A stretch of DNA of 64,000 nt from Pseudomonadota bacterium (GCA_023442945.1 JAEZWW010000112.1:1-64000); one strand, 5' to 3'; positions 50,285 through 59,509 are shown, numbered from the stretch's first letter. The notes: a model not told the origin generated them from the sequence alone. Numbers and translations: made by a program.

Positions 50285-50400
50285 CATGCACTCCCCCAGG
50301 CTCCACCTGCTTCGCCCTGTTTCGCCACCCCCCTCGCCGGGGGCGCGCCCAGCGGCCGGTACAAGCCCGTTCCGCGGGCGCCCTGATCTCACGCCCCGCG
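50285..50400. repeat. Second type of interspersed element between norC and norB
   Basis: The gap 50283-50443 opens with CACTCCCCCAGGCTCC, runs through a pyrimidine-rich part to CCCCCCTCGCCGGGGGCGCG and ends in GGTACAAGCCCGTTCCGCGG. I associate this pattern with another repeat of Comamonadaceae intergenic regions. Only one copy is in the window. It contains a C/G-rich hairpin that could process or attenuate nor mRNA. Confidence 0.45.
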
Positions 50401-50443
50401 GTGCGTACCGTCCGGGCAGCTTCCCACGTCACGGAGTGTAGAA

Positions 50444-51907
50444 ATGTCCTCTACCACCAACCCTGTTCTCAAATACAAGTCGCAGGCGGTTGCCAAGCCG
50501 TACTTCATCGCGGCGATTGGCCTGTTCGTCGGCCAGATCGTGTTCGGCCTGATCATGGGCCTGCAGTACATCTGGGGCGACTTCCTGTTCCCGGCGATCC
50601 CGTTCAACGTGGCGCGCATGGTGCACACCAACCTGCTGATCGTGTGGCTGCTGTTCGGCTTCATGGGCGCGGCCTACTACATGGTGCCGGAGGAGGCCGA
50701 GACCGAGCTGTACTCACCCAAGCTGGCGCTGATCATGTTCTGGATCTTCCTGGTGGCCGGCGCCGCCACGGTGTTGGGTTACCTGATGGTGCCCTACGCC
50801 AAGCTGGCCGAGATGACGGGCAACGACCTGCTCGCCACCATGGGCCGCGAATTCCTGGAGCAGCCCTTGCCAACCAAGGTGGGCATCGTCGTCGTGGCGC
50901 TGGCCATGCTGTTCAACGTCAGCATGACCTACCTGAAGGGCCGCAAGACGACCATCACCACGGTGCTGCTGATCGGCCTGTGGGGCCTGGCGCTGCTGTT
51001 CCTGTTCGCCTTCGTCAACCCGCACAACCTCACACGCGACAAGATGTACTGGTGGTGGGTCGTGCACCTGTGGGTGGAAGGCGTGTGGGAGTTGATCTTG
51101 GCCGCGCTGCTGGCCTACGTGCTGATCAAGACCACGGGCGTCGACCGCGAAGTGGTGGACAAGTGGGTGTACGTGATCATCGCCTTTGCCTTGTTCACCG
51201 GCATCCTGGGCACCGCGCACCACTACTACTTCATCGGGCTGCCGGGCTACTGGCACCTGGTCGGCAACATCTTCTCGTCGCTGGAGCCGATCCCGTTCTT
51301 CCTGATGACCATGTTCGCATTCCGCATGGTGCAAAAACGCCGGCGCGACCACGCCAACCAGGCGGCTGTGCTGTGGGCCGTGGGCTGCGCGGTGATGGGT
51401 TTCGTGGGCGCCGGCGTCTGGGGCTTCATGCACACCCTCAGTTTCGTCAACTACTACACGCACGGCACGCAGCTGACCGCATCGCACGGGCACCTGGCTT
51501 TCTACGGCGCGTACGTGCTGGTGGTGATTGCGCTGATCAGCTACGCCATGCCCACGCTGCGCGGGCGCATCGCCAACTCCACCCGCGCGCAGTCGGTCGA
51601 GATGTGGTCCTTCTGGGTCATGAGCATCGGCATGGGCGTGATGGTGCTGGCCATGACGGGCGCCGGCATCCTGCAGGTCTGGCTGCAGCGCATGCCGACG
51701 TCGGGCGCGCTGCCCTTCATGGCGGCGCAGGACCAGATGATGTTCTTCTACTGGCTGCGCCTGGCCGGTGGGGTGGGCTTCCTGCTGGGCCTGGTCATGT
51801 ACGTGTGGAGCTTCTTCATCGGCGGTGAGCCGGCCGAAGAAGTGCTGGGCAGCCGCCGCGGCGGCCTGATGCCCAGCCCCGCGCAACGCCGCTTGCAGCA
51901 CGACTGA
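50444..51907 (+). CDS. norB: Nitric oxide reductase subunit B
   Basis: Catalytic haem-copper-oxidase-type subunit reducing 2 NO to N2O. 487 residues with 12 membrane helices. Haem and FeB ligands are recognisable in RMVHTNLLIVWLLFGFMGAA (His of low-spin haem), VVHLWVEGVWELILAAL (His and the NorB Glu), TAHHYYFIG (paired His) and TASHGHLAFYGAYV. Start ATG 50444 after a GGAG site. Part of norC-norB-norQ-norD. Confidence 0.97.
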   Translation: MSSTTNPVLKYKSQAVAKPYFIAAIGLFVGQIVFGLIMGLQYIWGDFLFPAIPFNVARMVHTNLLIVWLLFGFMGAAYYMVPEEAETELYSPKLALIMFWIFLVAGAATVLGYLMVPYAKLAEMTGNDLLATMGREFLEQPLPTKVGIVVVALAMLFNVSMTYLKGRKTTITTVLLIGLWGLALLFLFAFVNPHNLTRDKMYWWWVVHLWVEGVWELILAALLAYVLIKTTGVDREVVDKWVYVIIAFALFTGILGTAHHYYFIGLPGYWHLVGNIFSSLEPIPFFLMTMFAFRMVQKRRRDHANQAAVLWAVGCAVMGFVGAGVWGFMHTLSFVNYYTHGTQLTASHGHLAFYGAYVLVVIALISYAMPTLRGRIANSTRAQSVEMWSFWVMSIGMGVMVLAMTGAGILQVWLQRMPTSGALPFMAAQDQMMFFYWLRLAGGVGFLLGLVMYVWSFFIGGEPAEEVLGSRRGGLMPSPAQRRLQHD

Positions 51908-51933
51908 GCCGACGGCCTGAGGACGTGACCACC

Positions 51934-52767
51934 ATGTACCACGACCCGGAACTCGCGCGCTGCGGCAACACCGATGCCGCCGCGGCCGACGTGCCGTTCT
52001 ACGCAGAACAGGCCGGCGAATGCCGCTTGTTCGAACACGCCTTCCAGCAACGTCTGCCGCTGCTGATCAAAGGCCCTACCGGCTGCGGCAAGACGCGCTT
52101 TGTCGAACACATGGCCGCGCGTCTGGGCCGCCCGCTGATCACCGTCAGCTGCCACGACGACCTGACGGCGGCCGACCTGGTGGGCCGCTACCTCATCGGC
52201 GATGGCAACACGGTCTGGAACGACGGGCCGTTGGCGCGCGCCGTGCGCGGCGGTGCCATTTGCTACCTGGACGAGGTGGTGGAGGCGCGCAAGGACACCA
52301 CCGTCGTGCTGCACCCGCTGGCCGACGACCGCCGCGTGCTGCCGATCGAACGCACCGGCGAGCTGCTGCAGGCGCCGCCCGGTTTCATGCTGGTGGTGTC
52401 GTACAACCCCGGCTACCAGAACCTGCTGAAAAACCTCAAGCCCAGCACGCGCCAGCGGTTCGTGGCGCTGGCGTTTGACTACCCCGTGGCCGAGGTGGAG
52501 CGGCGCATCGTCATGGCCGAGTCCGGCGCCGACGAGCGCCTGGCGATGCGCCTGGTCAAACTGGCCAGCGCGCTGCGCCGCCTGACCGACCAGGACCTGG
52601 AAGAAACCGTCAGCACACGCCTCTTGGTGGTGGCCGCGCGCCTGGTGGTGTCCGGCCTGCCCGAGCACGTTGCCTGCCGCGCCGCCGTCGTCGACGCGCT
52701 GACCGACGACCCCGACACCGCCGCAGCGCTGGACGACGTCGTCCAGGCCGTGCTGGGCGACGGCTAA
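51934..52767 (+). CDS. norQ: NorQ, MoxR-type AAA+ ATPase
   Basis: Chaperone ATPase needed to insert the non-haem iron of NorB. 277 residues: Walker A GPTGCGKTRF (about 47-56), SCHDDLTAADLVGRYL, Walker B CYLDEVVEAR, and SYNPGYQNLLKNLKPSTRQRF-like sensor region. ATG 51934 is preferred (GAGG 11 bases upstream); GTG 51925 is also in frame. Begins 26 bp after norB and ends 9 bp before norD. Confidence 0.94.
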   Translation: MYHDPELARCGNTDAAAADVPFYAEQAGECRLFEHAFQQRLPLLIKGPTGCGKTRFVEHMAARLGRPLITVSCHDDLTAADLVGRYLIGDGNTVWNDGPLARAVRGGAICYLDEVVEARKDTTVVLHPLADDRRVLPIERTGELLQAPPGFMLVVSYNPGYQNLLKNLKPSTRQRFVALAFDYPVAEVERRIVMAESGADERLAMRLVKLASALRRLTDQDLEETVSTRLLVVAARLVVSGLPEHVACRAAVVDALTDDPDTAAALDDVVQAVLGDG

Positions 52768-52776
52768 GGCGAGGCC

Positions 52777-54672
52777 ATGGAAGAGTGGGTCGGCGAACGC
52801 TGGCACCGGCTGATCACCCGCGCGGCCGACGCCAGCCACGCCGACGCCGCCGTCACGCTGGAGCAGGTCACACGCAGCGTGCAATTGCTGTTTCGGGCTG
52901 GCGGCGGCGACGCGCTGGTGCGCGTCGTGCCGGCCACGGCGCGCCGCATTGGCGGGCCGCGTGGCTGGTTGCAGCGGCTGGCAGGGTCGGGCGTGCGCGG
53001 CAAGGTCAGCGCGCTGGACGCCGACACGCTGGCTTTGCCGCCGGTGCTGGCCGCGTTTGACGACCGCGCCCTCAACCGCGACCTGTACCTGTGGCTGGCT
53101 GCGCTGGGCGCCTGCCATGTCAACACGCTCGCCGGCTGGATCGCCGACAACCTGGCCGCGACCGAGCGGGCGCTGCAGACCTTCCCCGGCCTGCGCTCAC
53201 GCTACGCGCGCCTGCTGGCCACGCACCTGGCGCAGCGCCCGGCGCTGGATCGATTGCGCGGCCCGGCGCGCGCGGCCGAACAGGCGGTGCAGGCCGCGCT
53301 GCGCGGCCACGCCAGCGACGCCGAACCCGCTCGCTCGCTGCAACCCACCGACGCCGCCCACGTGTGGCTGTGGCTGCAGGCACACGAAGCCAGCGCGCCC
53401 GGCGAAGCCGTCACGCCCGAGATGTTGGCCGCGCCACCGGTCGACCGGCCGCGCGACCCCAACGCCCCAACGCAAGAAGACGCCAAGCGCCGCCGCGCCG
53501 AGCGCACCGAAGACACCACCAGCAAGAACGGGCTGGTGATGTTCTTCCGTGCCGAATCGATCCTGAGCTGGAGCGAGTTCGTGCGCGTCAACCGCACCGA
53601 CGACGACGAGGACCAGCAGAACGCCAGCCAGGTCGCCGACGACATGGAGCAGCTGTCCATCGCGCAGCGCGGCGAGACCCTGGCCGCGCGCGTCAAGTTC
53701 GACCTGGACCTGCCCAGCGCCAGTGCAGACGATCTGCCGGTGGGCGAGGGCGAGCCGCTGCCCGAATGGGATTTCAAGCAGCAGCGCCTGGTGCCTGACC
53801 GCTGCTGCGCGCAGCGCATGCGGCACCGGCCGGCCGATCCAGATGCTATGGAAGAAGGAGCTGCCCGCGCACTGCCAGAAGCCATCGCAAGGCTAAAAAG
53901 CACTTCCCGCCAGGTGCGCCGCCGCTTCGAGGCGCTGCGCGCCGCGCCACGCTGGCAGCACGGCCTGACCCAGGGCGACGAGCTGGACCTGGACGCCTGG
54001 GTGCGCCACCAGGTCGACCGGCGCGACACGCGCCAGCCGCACGGCGAATCGCCCGCGGTCTACTCACGCCGGGTGAAGTCTGAGCGCAGCCTGTCCACGC
54101 TGATGCTGGCCGACCTGTCGCTGTCGACCGACGCCTACGCCACGCAGGACGCGCGCGTGATCGACCTGGTGCGCGACAGCCTGCTGGTGTTTGGCGACGC
54201 GCTGGACGCGGCCGGTGACCCGTTCGAGATGCTGGGCTTTTCGTCGGTGCGGCGCGACATCCGCATCCTGGAGCTCAAGCGCTTTGGCGAGGCCTGGAAC
54301 AACGCCGCGCGCGAACGCGTGCTGGGCATCCGCCCCGGTTTTTACACGCGCATGGGTGCGGCGATCCGTTACGGCACGCAACGCCTGGTCGAGCGCGGCG
54401 AGCGCCAGCGCCTGCTGCTGATCCTGTCCGACGGCAAGCCCAACGACCTGGACCACTACGAAGGCCGCCACGGCCTGGAAGACACGCGCCACGCCGTGCA
54501 TGCCGCGCGCCAGGCCGGGCTGACGCCGTTTTGCGTGACCATCGACCGCGAGGCCAACGCCTACCTGCCGCGCCTGTTTGGCGCGCAGGGCTTCGCGCTG
54601 GTGCACCGCGCCGACCAACTGGCCGGGGCGCTGACCCAGGTGTACCTGCGACTGACCCTGGCCGCGCGCTGA
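52777..54672 (+). CDS. norD: NorD, VWA-domain activation protein
   Basis: Works with NorQ to activate NO reductase. 631 residues: helical N-terminal region, an acidic mid-segment, and a C-terminal von Willebrand A domain with the MIDAS motif DLSLSTDAY (about 447-455) and LILSDGKPNDLDHYEG. At about 353-375 an in-frame, sense-orientation copy of the interspersed repeat is translated (DAMEEGAARALPEAIARLKS) just before the conserved RQVRRRFEALR. ATG 52777 with GAGG upstream. Confidence 0.94.
   Translation: MEEWVGERWHRLITRAADASHADAAVTLEQVTRSVQLLFRAGGGDALVRVVPATARRIGGPRGWLQRLAGSGVRGKVSALDADTLALPPVLAAFDDRALNRDLYLWLAALGACHVNTLAGWIADNLAATERALQTFPGLRSRYARLLATHLAQRPALDRLRGPARAAEQAVQAALRGHASDAEPARSLQPTDAAHVWLWLQAHEASAPGEAVTPEMLAAPPVDRPRDPNAPTQEDAKRRRAERTEDTTSKNGLVMFFRAESILSWSEFVRVNRTDDDEDQQNASQVADDMEQLSIAQRGETLAARVKFDLDLPSASADDLPVGEGEPLPEWDFKQQRLVPDRCCAQRMRHRPADPDAMEEGAARALPEAIARLKSTSRQVRRRFEALRAAPRWQHGLTQGDELDLDAWVRHQVDRRDTRQPHGESPAVYSRRVKSERSLSTLMLADLSLSTDAYATQDARVIDLVRDSLLVFGDALDAAGDPFEMLGFSSVRRDIRILELKRFGEAWNNAARERVLGIRPGFYTRMGAAIRYGTQRLVERGERQRLLLILSDGKPNDLDHYEGRHGLEDTRHAVHAARQAGLTPFCVTIDREANAYLPRLFGAQGFALVHRADQLAGALTQVYLRLTLAAR
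53842..53900 (+). repeat. Interspersed repeat copy inside norD
   Basis: GATGCTATGGAAGAAGGAGC, then TGCCCGCGCACTGCCAGAAG, then CCATCGCAAGGCTAAAAAGC. The first half is consensus and the second diverged. Read in the same frame as the copies in the ligase and exonuclease genes. Confidence 0.7.
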
Positions 54673-54760
54673 ACCCGCCGGGGTACAGGATTACACTTTC
54701 GCGCTACCCCACGCCGCCCGCGCAACGGGGTGAACCCACAGCCTCGACGCTGCGCCCACC

Positions 54761-55459
54761 GTGGACCTCGACAAGTTCAACATCCCGCGCTATTTGGGCA
54801 CGCTGCCCCTGTTTTCGCACCTCGGCGAAGACGAACGTACGCGGCTGGCCGAAGGCTGCCAGCTGCGGCGCATCGAGCGCGGCAAGCTGATCTTTCGCAT
54901 GGGCGAGCCGTGCGAGGAGTTCCACGTCACCGTGGTCGGGCAGGTCAAGCTGTTCGCCATTTCGCCCACCGGCGTTGAAAAGGTGATCGAGATCTGCGGC
55001 CCCGGCCACAGCTTTGCCGAGGCCGTGATGTTTATGGGCGTGCCCTACGTGGTGTCGGCGCAGACGCTGGCCGACACGCTGCTGCTGACGATCGACAAGC
55101 GCACCGTGCTGCAGGAGATTGAGGCCAATCCGGACTTTTCGCTGCGCATGCTGGCCGGCCTGTCCCGCCGCCTGCACGGGCTGATCAAGGACGTGCAAGG
55201 CTACGCGTTGCACAGCGGCGTGCAGCGCGTGATCGGCTACCTGCTGGGCGACCGGCTGAACGAAAGCGAGGTCGCCTCCGAGGCGATCACCGTGACCTTG
55301 CCGGTCAGCAAGGCGGCGATCGCGTCGCGCCTGTCGCTCACGCCCGAGTACTTTTCCCGCGTGCTGAACGAGCTGGAATCGGCCGGCCTGATCCATGTCG
55401 ACAAGCGCGATATCCACATTGCCGACACGGGTAGGCTGGCCAACTACCAGCCGCGTTGA
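54761..55459 (+). CDS. dnr: Crp/Fnr-family regulator, Dnr type
   Basis: Likely activates nor genes in response to nitric oxide. 232 residues: cyclic-nucleotide-like sensor domain (FRMGEPCEEFHVTVVGQVKLF, GPGHSFAEAVMFMG), a dimer helix, and a winged helix with the recognition region LPVSKAAIASRLSLTPEYFSRVLNELES (Glu and Arg of the Fnr-type E--SR motif). It lacks the Cys cluster of Fnr, as Dnr proteins do. The start is GTG 54761. It lies between norD and nnrS; matching boxes are at norC and nnrS. Confidence 0.88.
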   Translation: MDLDKFNIPRYLGTLPLFSHLGEDERTRLAEGCQLRRIERGKLIFRMGEPCEEFHVTVVGQVKLFAISPTGVEKVIEICGPGHSFAEAVMFMGVPYVVSAQTLADTLLLTIDKRTVLQEIEANPDFSLRMLAGLSRRLHGLIKDVQGYALHSGVQRVIGYLLGDRLNESEVASEAITVTLPVSKAAIASRLSLTPEYFSRVLNELESAGLIHVDKRDIHIADTGRLANYQPR

Positions 55460-55502
55460 GCGGCGTACGTCGAACGGCGCACAAGGGTCGTGTTCAAGGA
55501 AA

Positions 55503-55556
55503 TTCGGGCGCCAGCCCTACAACTGTCTGCGCGACCAGCTATCTTTTTTGTAGTAA
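55503..55556 (-). repeat. Interspersed repeat copy between dnr and nnrS
   Basis: Minus strand: TTACTACAAAAAAGATAGCT, then GGTCGCGCAGACAGTTGTAG, then GGCTGGCGCCCG. Confidence 0.9.
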
Positions 55557-55599
55557 TTGGCCTGCGCACGCGCGCCGGTTCGCTCACGCCCGGCGCTTC

Positions 55600-55613
55600 T
55601 TGACCTTGGTCAT
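55600..55613. promoter_or_regulatory. FNR/Dnr-type box before nnrS
   Basis: TTGAC-CTTG-GTCAT, one base off a palindrome, centred about 41 bases before the chosen nnrS start (55648). This spacing would place transcription start almost at the start codon, so a leaderless or very short leader mRNA is possible. Confidence 0.5.
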
Positions 55614-55647
55614 GGCGGGCATGTGGGCTCTGGGGGTACAAACGCGC

Positions 55648-56997
55648 ATGGCCGATCCGACCCCGCCGCCTTCTTCGCCCGCCCGACCGACTATCCCGGT
55701 GCAAGCCGCTGCACCTGCGGCAGCGGCCACGCCCGCGCGGCGCCCGCAGGTGCAGGGCCCGTGGCGCCTGTCGACTTTGCTGGCGTCGCCGCACCGGCTG
55801 GGCTTCTTCCTGGCCGCCGCCGTGCTGGTCATGGCCAGTCTGTGGTGGCTGGCCGTGCAGTGGGACCGCGCCAGTGGCGCGCTCGGTCTGGTCAGCGCCG
55901 TGCCGGCCACGCTGGCGCACGCGACGGTGATGGTGTTCGGCTTCATGCCGTTGTACTTCTCGGGCTTTCTGTTCACGGCCGGGCCCAAGTGGCTGAACGT
56001 GACGCCGTACGACGCGTCGCTGCTGCTGCCGCCCCTGCTGTTGCAGGCCGCGGGCTGGGTGCTGTGGCTGGCCGGCGCGCACTTGCAAGCGGGTTTGGCG
56101 GTGTTGGGCAACATCGTGGCGGTGTTCGGCATGGCGTGGATGTTCGGCCTGTTCTGGCGCCTGATCCGCGCCAGTCGCGCGCCGGACCAGGTACACGCGC
56201 GGCTGGTGGGCTGGGCCGGCGTGGTCGGCTGCGTGTCGCTGGCGGCGGTGGGCGTGTGCTTGGTGCTGGGCCACATCGACCTGGCGCTGGCCTGGGTGCG
56301 CACCGGGCTGTGGGGCTTCATCGTCGTCACCTACGTGGCGGTGGCGCACCGGATGATTCCCTTCTTCACCGCCAGCGTGCTGCCGATGATCGACGTGTGG
56401 CGCCCGCTGTGGGTGCTGCGCTTGATGGTGGGCGTGGCGGTGTTCGAGGTTGTCGCCGTCTGGGTCGACGCGCTGGCGCCGTCGGCCAGTGCGTGGCCGG
56501 CCTGGACCTGGGGGGTGATCGCGGTGGAGCTGTGCACCGGCGCCGTGCTGCTGTGGCTGGCGGTGGTCTGGGGCTTGGTGCAAAGCCTGAAGATCCGCCT
56601 GCTGGCGATGCTGCACGTCGGTTTTGTCTGGTTCGGCCTGGCGCTGGTGGTCAGCGGGCTGTCGCAGTTGATCTGGCTGCTGACCGGGCAGGCGCTGCTG
56701 GGTTTGGGCGCGGTGCACGCGCTCAGCATGGGTTTTCTGGGCTCGCTGATGCTGGCCATGGTTACGCGCGTGTCCTGCGGGCACGGCGGGCGCGCGCTGG
56801 TGGCGGACGATCTGGTGTGGGCGCTGTTCTGGGCGCTGCAGGTCACGGTGCTGCTGCGCCTGGCCGCAGCGGTGCAGGGCGCACCGGCCTGGCTGACGCC
56901 ACTGGCCGCGCTGGCTTGGGCCGGGGTGGTGACGGTGTGGGCGCTGCGCTACGCCAACTGGTACGGGCGCCCGCGCGCCGACGGCCAACCCGGCTGA
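55648..56997 (+). CDS. nnrS: NnrS family membrane protein
   Basis: Haem- and copper-binding membrane protein tied to nitric oxide tolerance. About 449 residues with around 12 hydrophobic helices; family cues are LLASPHRLGFFLAA, VMVFGFMPLYFSGFLFTAGPKW, VAVAHRMIPFFTASVLP and AVHALSMGFLGSLMLAMVTRVS. ATG 55648 (MADPTPPPSS) is chosen because an Fnr-type box covers the earlier ATG at 55612; ATG 55621 is another option. Last gene of the nor region. Confidence 0.9.
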   Translation: MADPTPPPSSPARPTIPVQAAAPAAAATPARRPQVQGPWRLSTLLASPHRLGFFLAAAVLVMASLWWLAVQWDRASGALGLVSAVPATLAHATVMVFGFMPLYFSGFLFTAGPKWLNVTPYDASLLLPPLLLQAAGWVLWLAGAHLQAGLAVLGNIVAVFGMAWMFGLFWRLIRASRAPDQVHARLVGWAGVVGCVSLAAVGVCLVLGHIDLALAWVRTGLWGFIVVTYVAVAHRMIPFFTASVLPMIDVWRPLWVLRLMVGVAVFEVVAVWVDALAPSASAWPAWTWGVIAVELCTGAVLLWLAVVWGLVQSLKIRLLAMLHVGFVWFGLALVVSGLSQLIWLLTGQALLGLGAVHALSMGFLGSLMLAMVTRVSCGHGGRALVADDLVWALFWALQVTVLLRLAAAVQGAPAWLTPLAALAWAGVVTVWALRYANWYGRPRADGQPG

Positions 56998-57031
56998 GGC
57001 CGCTGCGGTGCGTCCGTCCGACAATCGCCAC

Positions 57032-57880
57032 ATGAACGATTTTGAAGAGCAGAACCGCCGGTCGTGGAACGCCGCCACGCTGGCCCACAACAGCCACAAG
57101 GGCGACCAGGCGCTGTTCCTGCGCCAGGGCGGCTCCACCCTGTTCCCGGAAGAGCTGGCGCTGCTGGGCGACGTGCGCGGGCGCACGCTGCTGCACCTGC
57201 AATGCAACGCCGGGCAGGACAGCCTGAGCCTGGCGGCGCTGGGCGCCGAGGTCACCGGCGTGGACATCGCGGACGAGGCCATCGCCTTCGCCCAGCGCCT
57301 GTCGCGCGACAGCGGCATTCCCGCCACCTTCCACCGCGCCGAAGTGGTGGACTGGCTGCAGCGCGCAGCGGCCGATGGGCAGCGCTACGACGTGGTGTTC
57401 GTGAGCTACGGTGCGCTGTGCTGGCTGCCCGACCTGGGCGCGTGGGCCAAGGGCGTGGCCGCGGTGCTGCGGTCCGGCGGCCGGCTGGTGGTGATGGAAT
57501 TTCACCCCTTCGCCATGGTGTTCGACCCCGCCTGGCGGCTGACCTACGACTATTTCAACCCCGAGCCCATGGTCATTCCCGATGGCGTGGGCGACTACGT
57601 GGCCGACTCCGGCGACGGCCTGGTCAACACGCCGGGCACCCAGGGCGTGGTGGGCTTCGTCAACCCGCACCCGAGCGTCGAATTCGCCTGGGGCATTGGC
57701 CAGGTGGTGAGCGCGGTCCTGGCCGCCGGCCTGCGCATTGCCCGCCTGGAGGAATACCCGTTCGCCAACGGCTGGAAGGGCTTTGACGGCATGCGGGAAG
57801 GCGAGGGCAAGCGCTGGTACGCGCCGCCGGGTCAGCCCGCGGTGCCGCTGATGTACGGGCTGGAAGCGGTCCAACCCTGA
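57032..57880 (+). CDS. SAM-dependent methyltransferase, substrate unknown
   Basis: 282 residues with a class I methyltransferase domain: LLHLQCNAGQDSLSLAALGA (motif I, about 54-73), GVDIADEAIAFA (motif II) and VVFVSYGALCWLPDLGAW. The N-terminal MNDFEEQNRRSWNAATLAHN is typical of small-molecule methyltransferases of the ubiE/biotin-related type. ATG 57032. It is 34 bp after nnrS, but a functional tie to NO metabolism is not evident. Confidence 0.82.
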   Translation: MNDFEEQNRRSWNAATLAHNSHKGDQALFLRQGGSTLFPEELALLGDVRGRTLLHLQCNAGQDSLSLAALGAEVTGVDIADEAIAFAQRLSRDSGIPATFHRAEVVDWLQRAAADGQRYDVVFVSYGALCWLPDLGAWAKGVAAVLRSGGRLVVMEFHPFAMVFDPAWRLTYDYFNPEPMVIPDGVGDYVADSGDGLVNTPGTQGVVGFVNPHPSVEFAWGIGQVVSAVLAAGLRIARLEEYPFANGWKGFDGMREGEGKRWYAPPGQPAVPLMYGLEAVQP

Positions 57881-57931
57881 AGGTGACCGAGCGCAAGGGC
57901 CCGCTGTGGGCGCTGCGTTACGCTCCAGCCC

Positions 57932-58600
57932 ATGACAGATCCCTTGCGCAGGGCCGATTCGCCGGCCGATGCCGCCGCCGCGCCACCGCGCGCGCTGGGC
58001 GAGCCGCGCCCGCCCGAGGTGGTGGAGCTGGCCCAGGCGCTGATCCACACGCGCCAGACCCTCCTGCCCAAGCGCCTGGGCGCGCCCGGGCCCGACGCGG
58101 CGCAGACCCAGGCCATCCTGGCCGCTGCCGCGCAGGCGCCCGACCACCACGAGCTGACGCCCTGGCGCCTGGTCCTGGTGCCCGAGGCCGCGCGCAGCGC
58201 CCTGGGCGACGCTTTTGCCGCCGCCTTGGCCGAGCGCGACCCCGACGCCACGCCCGAGCAGCTGGCGCAGGCGCGTGACAAGGCGCAGCACGCGCCGCTG
58301 GTGCTGCTGGCGGTGGTGCGCTTGCGCGACAACGATGCCGAGATCGAACCGCACGAGCGCATCGTCTCGGCCGGCTGCGCGCTGCAGAACATGCTGCTGA
58401 TGGCGCACGCGCAGGGCTTTGGCGCCTCGCTGACCAGCGGCAAGGCGCTGGCCAGCGCGCCGCTGCGGCGCCTGTTCGCCCTGGGCGAGCACGAACAGGC
58501 GCTGTGCTTCATCAACATCGGCACCGTGGTCAAAGGCAAGCGCGCGCGCGTTCGGCCGCGCGTGGCGGACTACGTCAGCACGCTGAACGTGCCGGCGTAA
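57932..58600 (+). CDS. Nitroreductase family protein (YdjA-like)
   Basis: FMN-dependent oxidoreductase of about 222 residues. Cues: LIHTRQTLLPKRLGAPGPDA (flavin phosphate site), AAQAPDHHELTPWRLVLVPE, and GCALQNMLLMAHAQGFGAS. YdjA-type members are small, lack an N-terminal extension and have unknown natural substrates. The first 28 residues are Pro/Ala-rich, so a later start is possible. Preceded by 51 bp after the methyltransferase gene. Confidence 0.85.
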   Translation: MTDPLRRADSPADAAAAPPRALGEPRPPEVVELAQALIHTRQTLLPKRLGAPGPDAAQTQAILAAAAQAPDHHELTPWRLVLVPEAARSALGDAFAAALAERDPDATPEQLAQARDKAQHAPLVLLAVVRLRDNDAEIEPHERIVSAGCALQNMLLMAHAQGFGASLTSGKALASAPLRRLFALGEHEQALCFINIGTVVKGKRARVRPRVADYVSTLNVPA

Positions 58601-58661
58601 GCTATAAAAAAAGAAGCTGCCTGCGCAGGTGGTTGTAGGGCTGCAGGCCTGTTTTATTTCA
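58601..58661 (+). repeat. Interspersed repeat copy between the nitroreductase gene and queC
   Basis: GCTATAAAAAAAGAAGCTGC, then CTGCGCAGGTGGTTGTAGGG, then CTGCAGGCCTGTTTTATTT. It begins directly after the nitroreductase stop codon and ends 22 bases before the queC start, filling the gap. Confidence 0.93.
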
Positions 58662-58683
58662 ATTTCAAGAAAGCCGGGATCGC

Positions 58684-59415
58684 ATGCACGACAGCGCCCT
58701 CGTTCTCTTTTCCGGTGGGCAGGACTCCACCACTTGCCTGGCCGACGCGCTCAGCCGCTTCGCGCGGGTCGAAACGCTGGGCTTCGACTACGGCCAGCGC
58801 CACCTGGCCGAGATGCGCCAGCGCGGCGTGGTGCGCGCGGCGTTGGCGGCGCGCTTTCCGGCCTGGGCCGGCCGCCTGGGCGACGACCACGTGATCGACC
58901 TGCAGGTGCTGGGCCAGATCAGCGACACGGCGCTGACGCGCGACACCGCCATTGCGCTGGACGCCAGCGGCCTGCCCAACACCTTTGTGCCGGGGCGCAA
59001 CCTGATCTTTCTGACCTTTGCTGGCGCGCTGGCCTACCGGCGCGGACTGCAGGTGATCGTCACCGGCGTGTGTGAGACCGACTATTCCGGCTACCCCGAC
59101 TGCCGCGACGACACCATGAAGGCGGTGCAGCTGGCGCTGTCGCTGGGCATGGACCGGCGCCTGGTGGTCGACACGCCGCTGATGTGGCTGGACAAGGCCG
59201 CCACCTGGGCGCGCGCGCAGGCGCTGGGCGACGCGGCCGACCCGGCGGGCGGCGGCGCGGCGCTGATCGATATCCTGGTCGAGCATTCGCACACCTGCTA
59301 CGAGGACGTGCGCGATCGGCGCCACGCCTGGGGCTACGGCTGCGGCCGCTGCCCCGCGTGCTCGCTGCGCGCTGCCGGTTGGCAGCGCTGGCGTGCAGCG
59401 CGTGGCGCGCAGTAG
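58684..59415 (+). CDS. queC: 7-cyano-7-deazaguanine synthase QueC
   Basis: Makes preQ0 from 7-carboxy-7-deazaguanine, ammonia and ATP for queuosine. 243 residues: PP-loop LVLFSGGQDSTTCL (about 6-19), GFDYGQRH, VPGRNLIFLTFAGALAYR, TDYSGYPDCRDD, and a zinc site with HTCY and CGRCPACSLR. ATG 58684. The leader is an interspersed repeat with no clear ribosome site. queG is 45 kb away, so the pathway genes are scattered. Confidence 0.96.
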   Translation: MHDSALVLFSGGQDSTTCLADALSRFARVETLGFDYGQRHLAEMRQRGVVRAALAARFPAWAGRLGDDHVIDLQVLGQISDTALTRDTAIALDASGLPNTFVPGRNLIFLTFAGALAYRRGLQVIVTGVCETDYSGYPDCRDDTMKAVQLALSLGMDRRLVVDTPLMWLDKAATWARAQALGDAADPAGGGAALIDILVEHSHTCYEDVRDRRHAWGYGCGRCPACSLRAAGWQRWRAARGAQ

Positions 59416-59498
59416 GCGGATCCATCCAAAGGCCCAGGTGGCCAAGCCGCACGCGCTGCGGCAGGAAAGCCCCTGCACAGGCAAGACGCATCAAATTT

Positions 59499-59509
59499 GT
59501 CTGACAGAC
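59499..59509. promoter_or_regulatory. Short palindrome before the lipid A deacylase gene
   Basis: GTCTG-A-CAGAC, a perfect 11-base palindrome, in the 166 bp gap between queC and the PagL-like gene. It is followed by an AT-richer stretch (GTCAAGATGTAAACAAAACG) that may hold the promoter. Confidence 0.3.
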
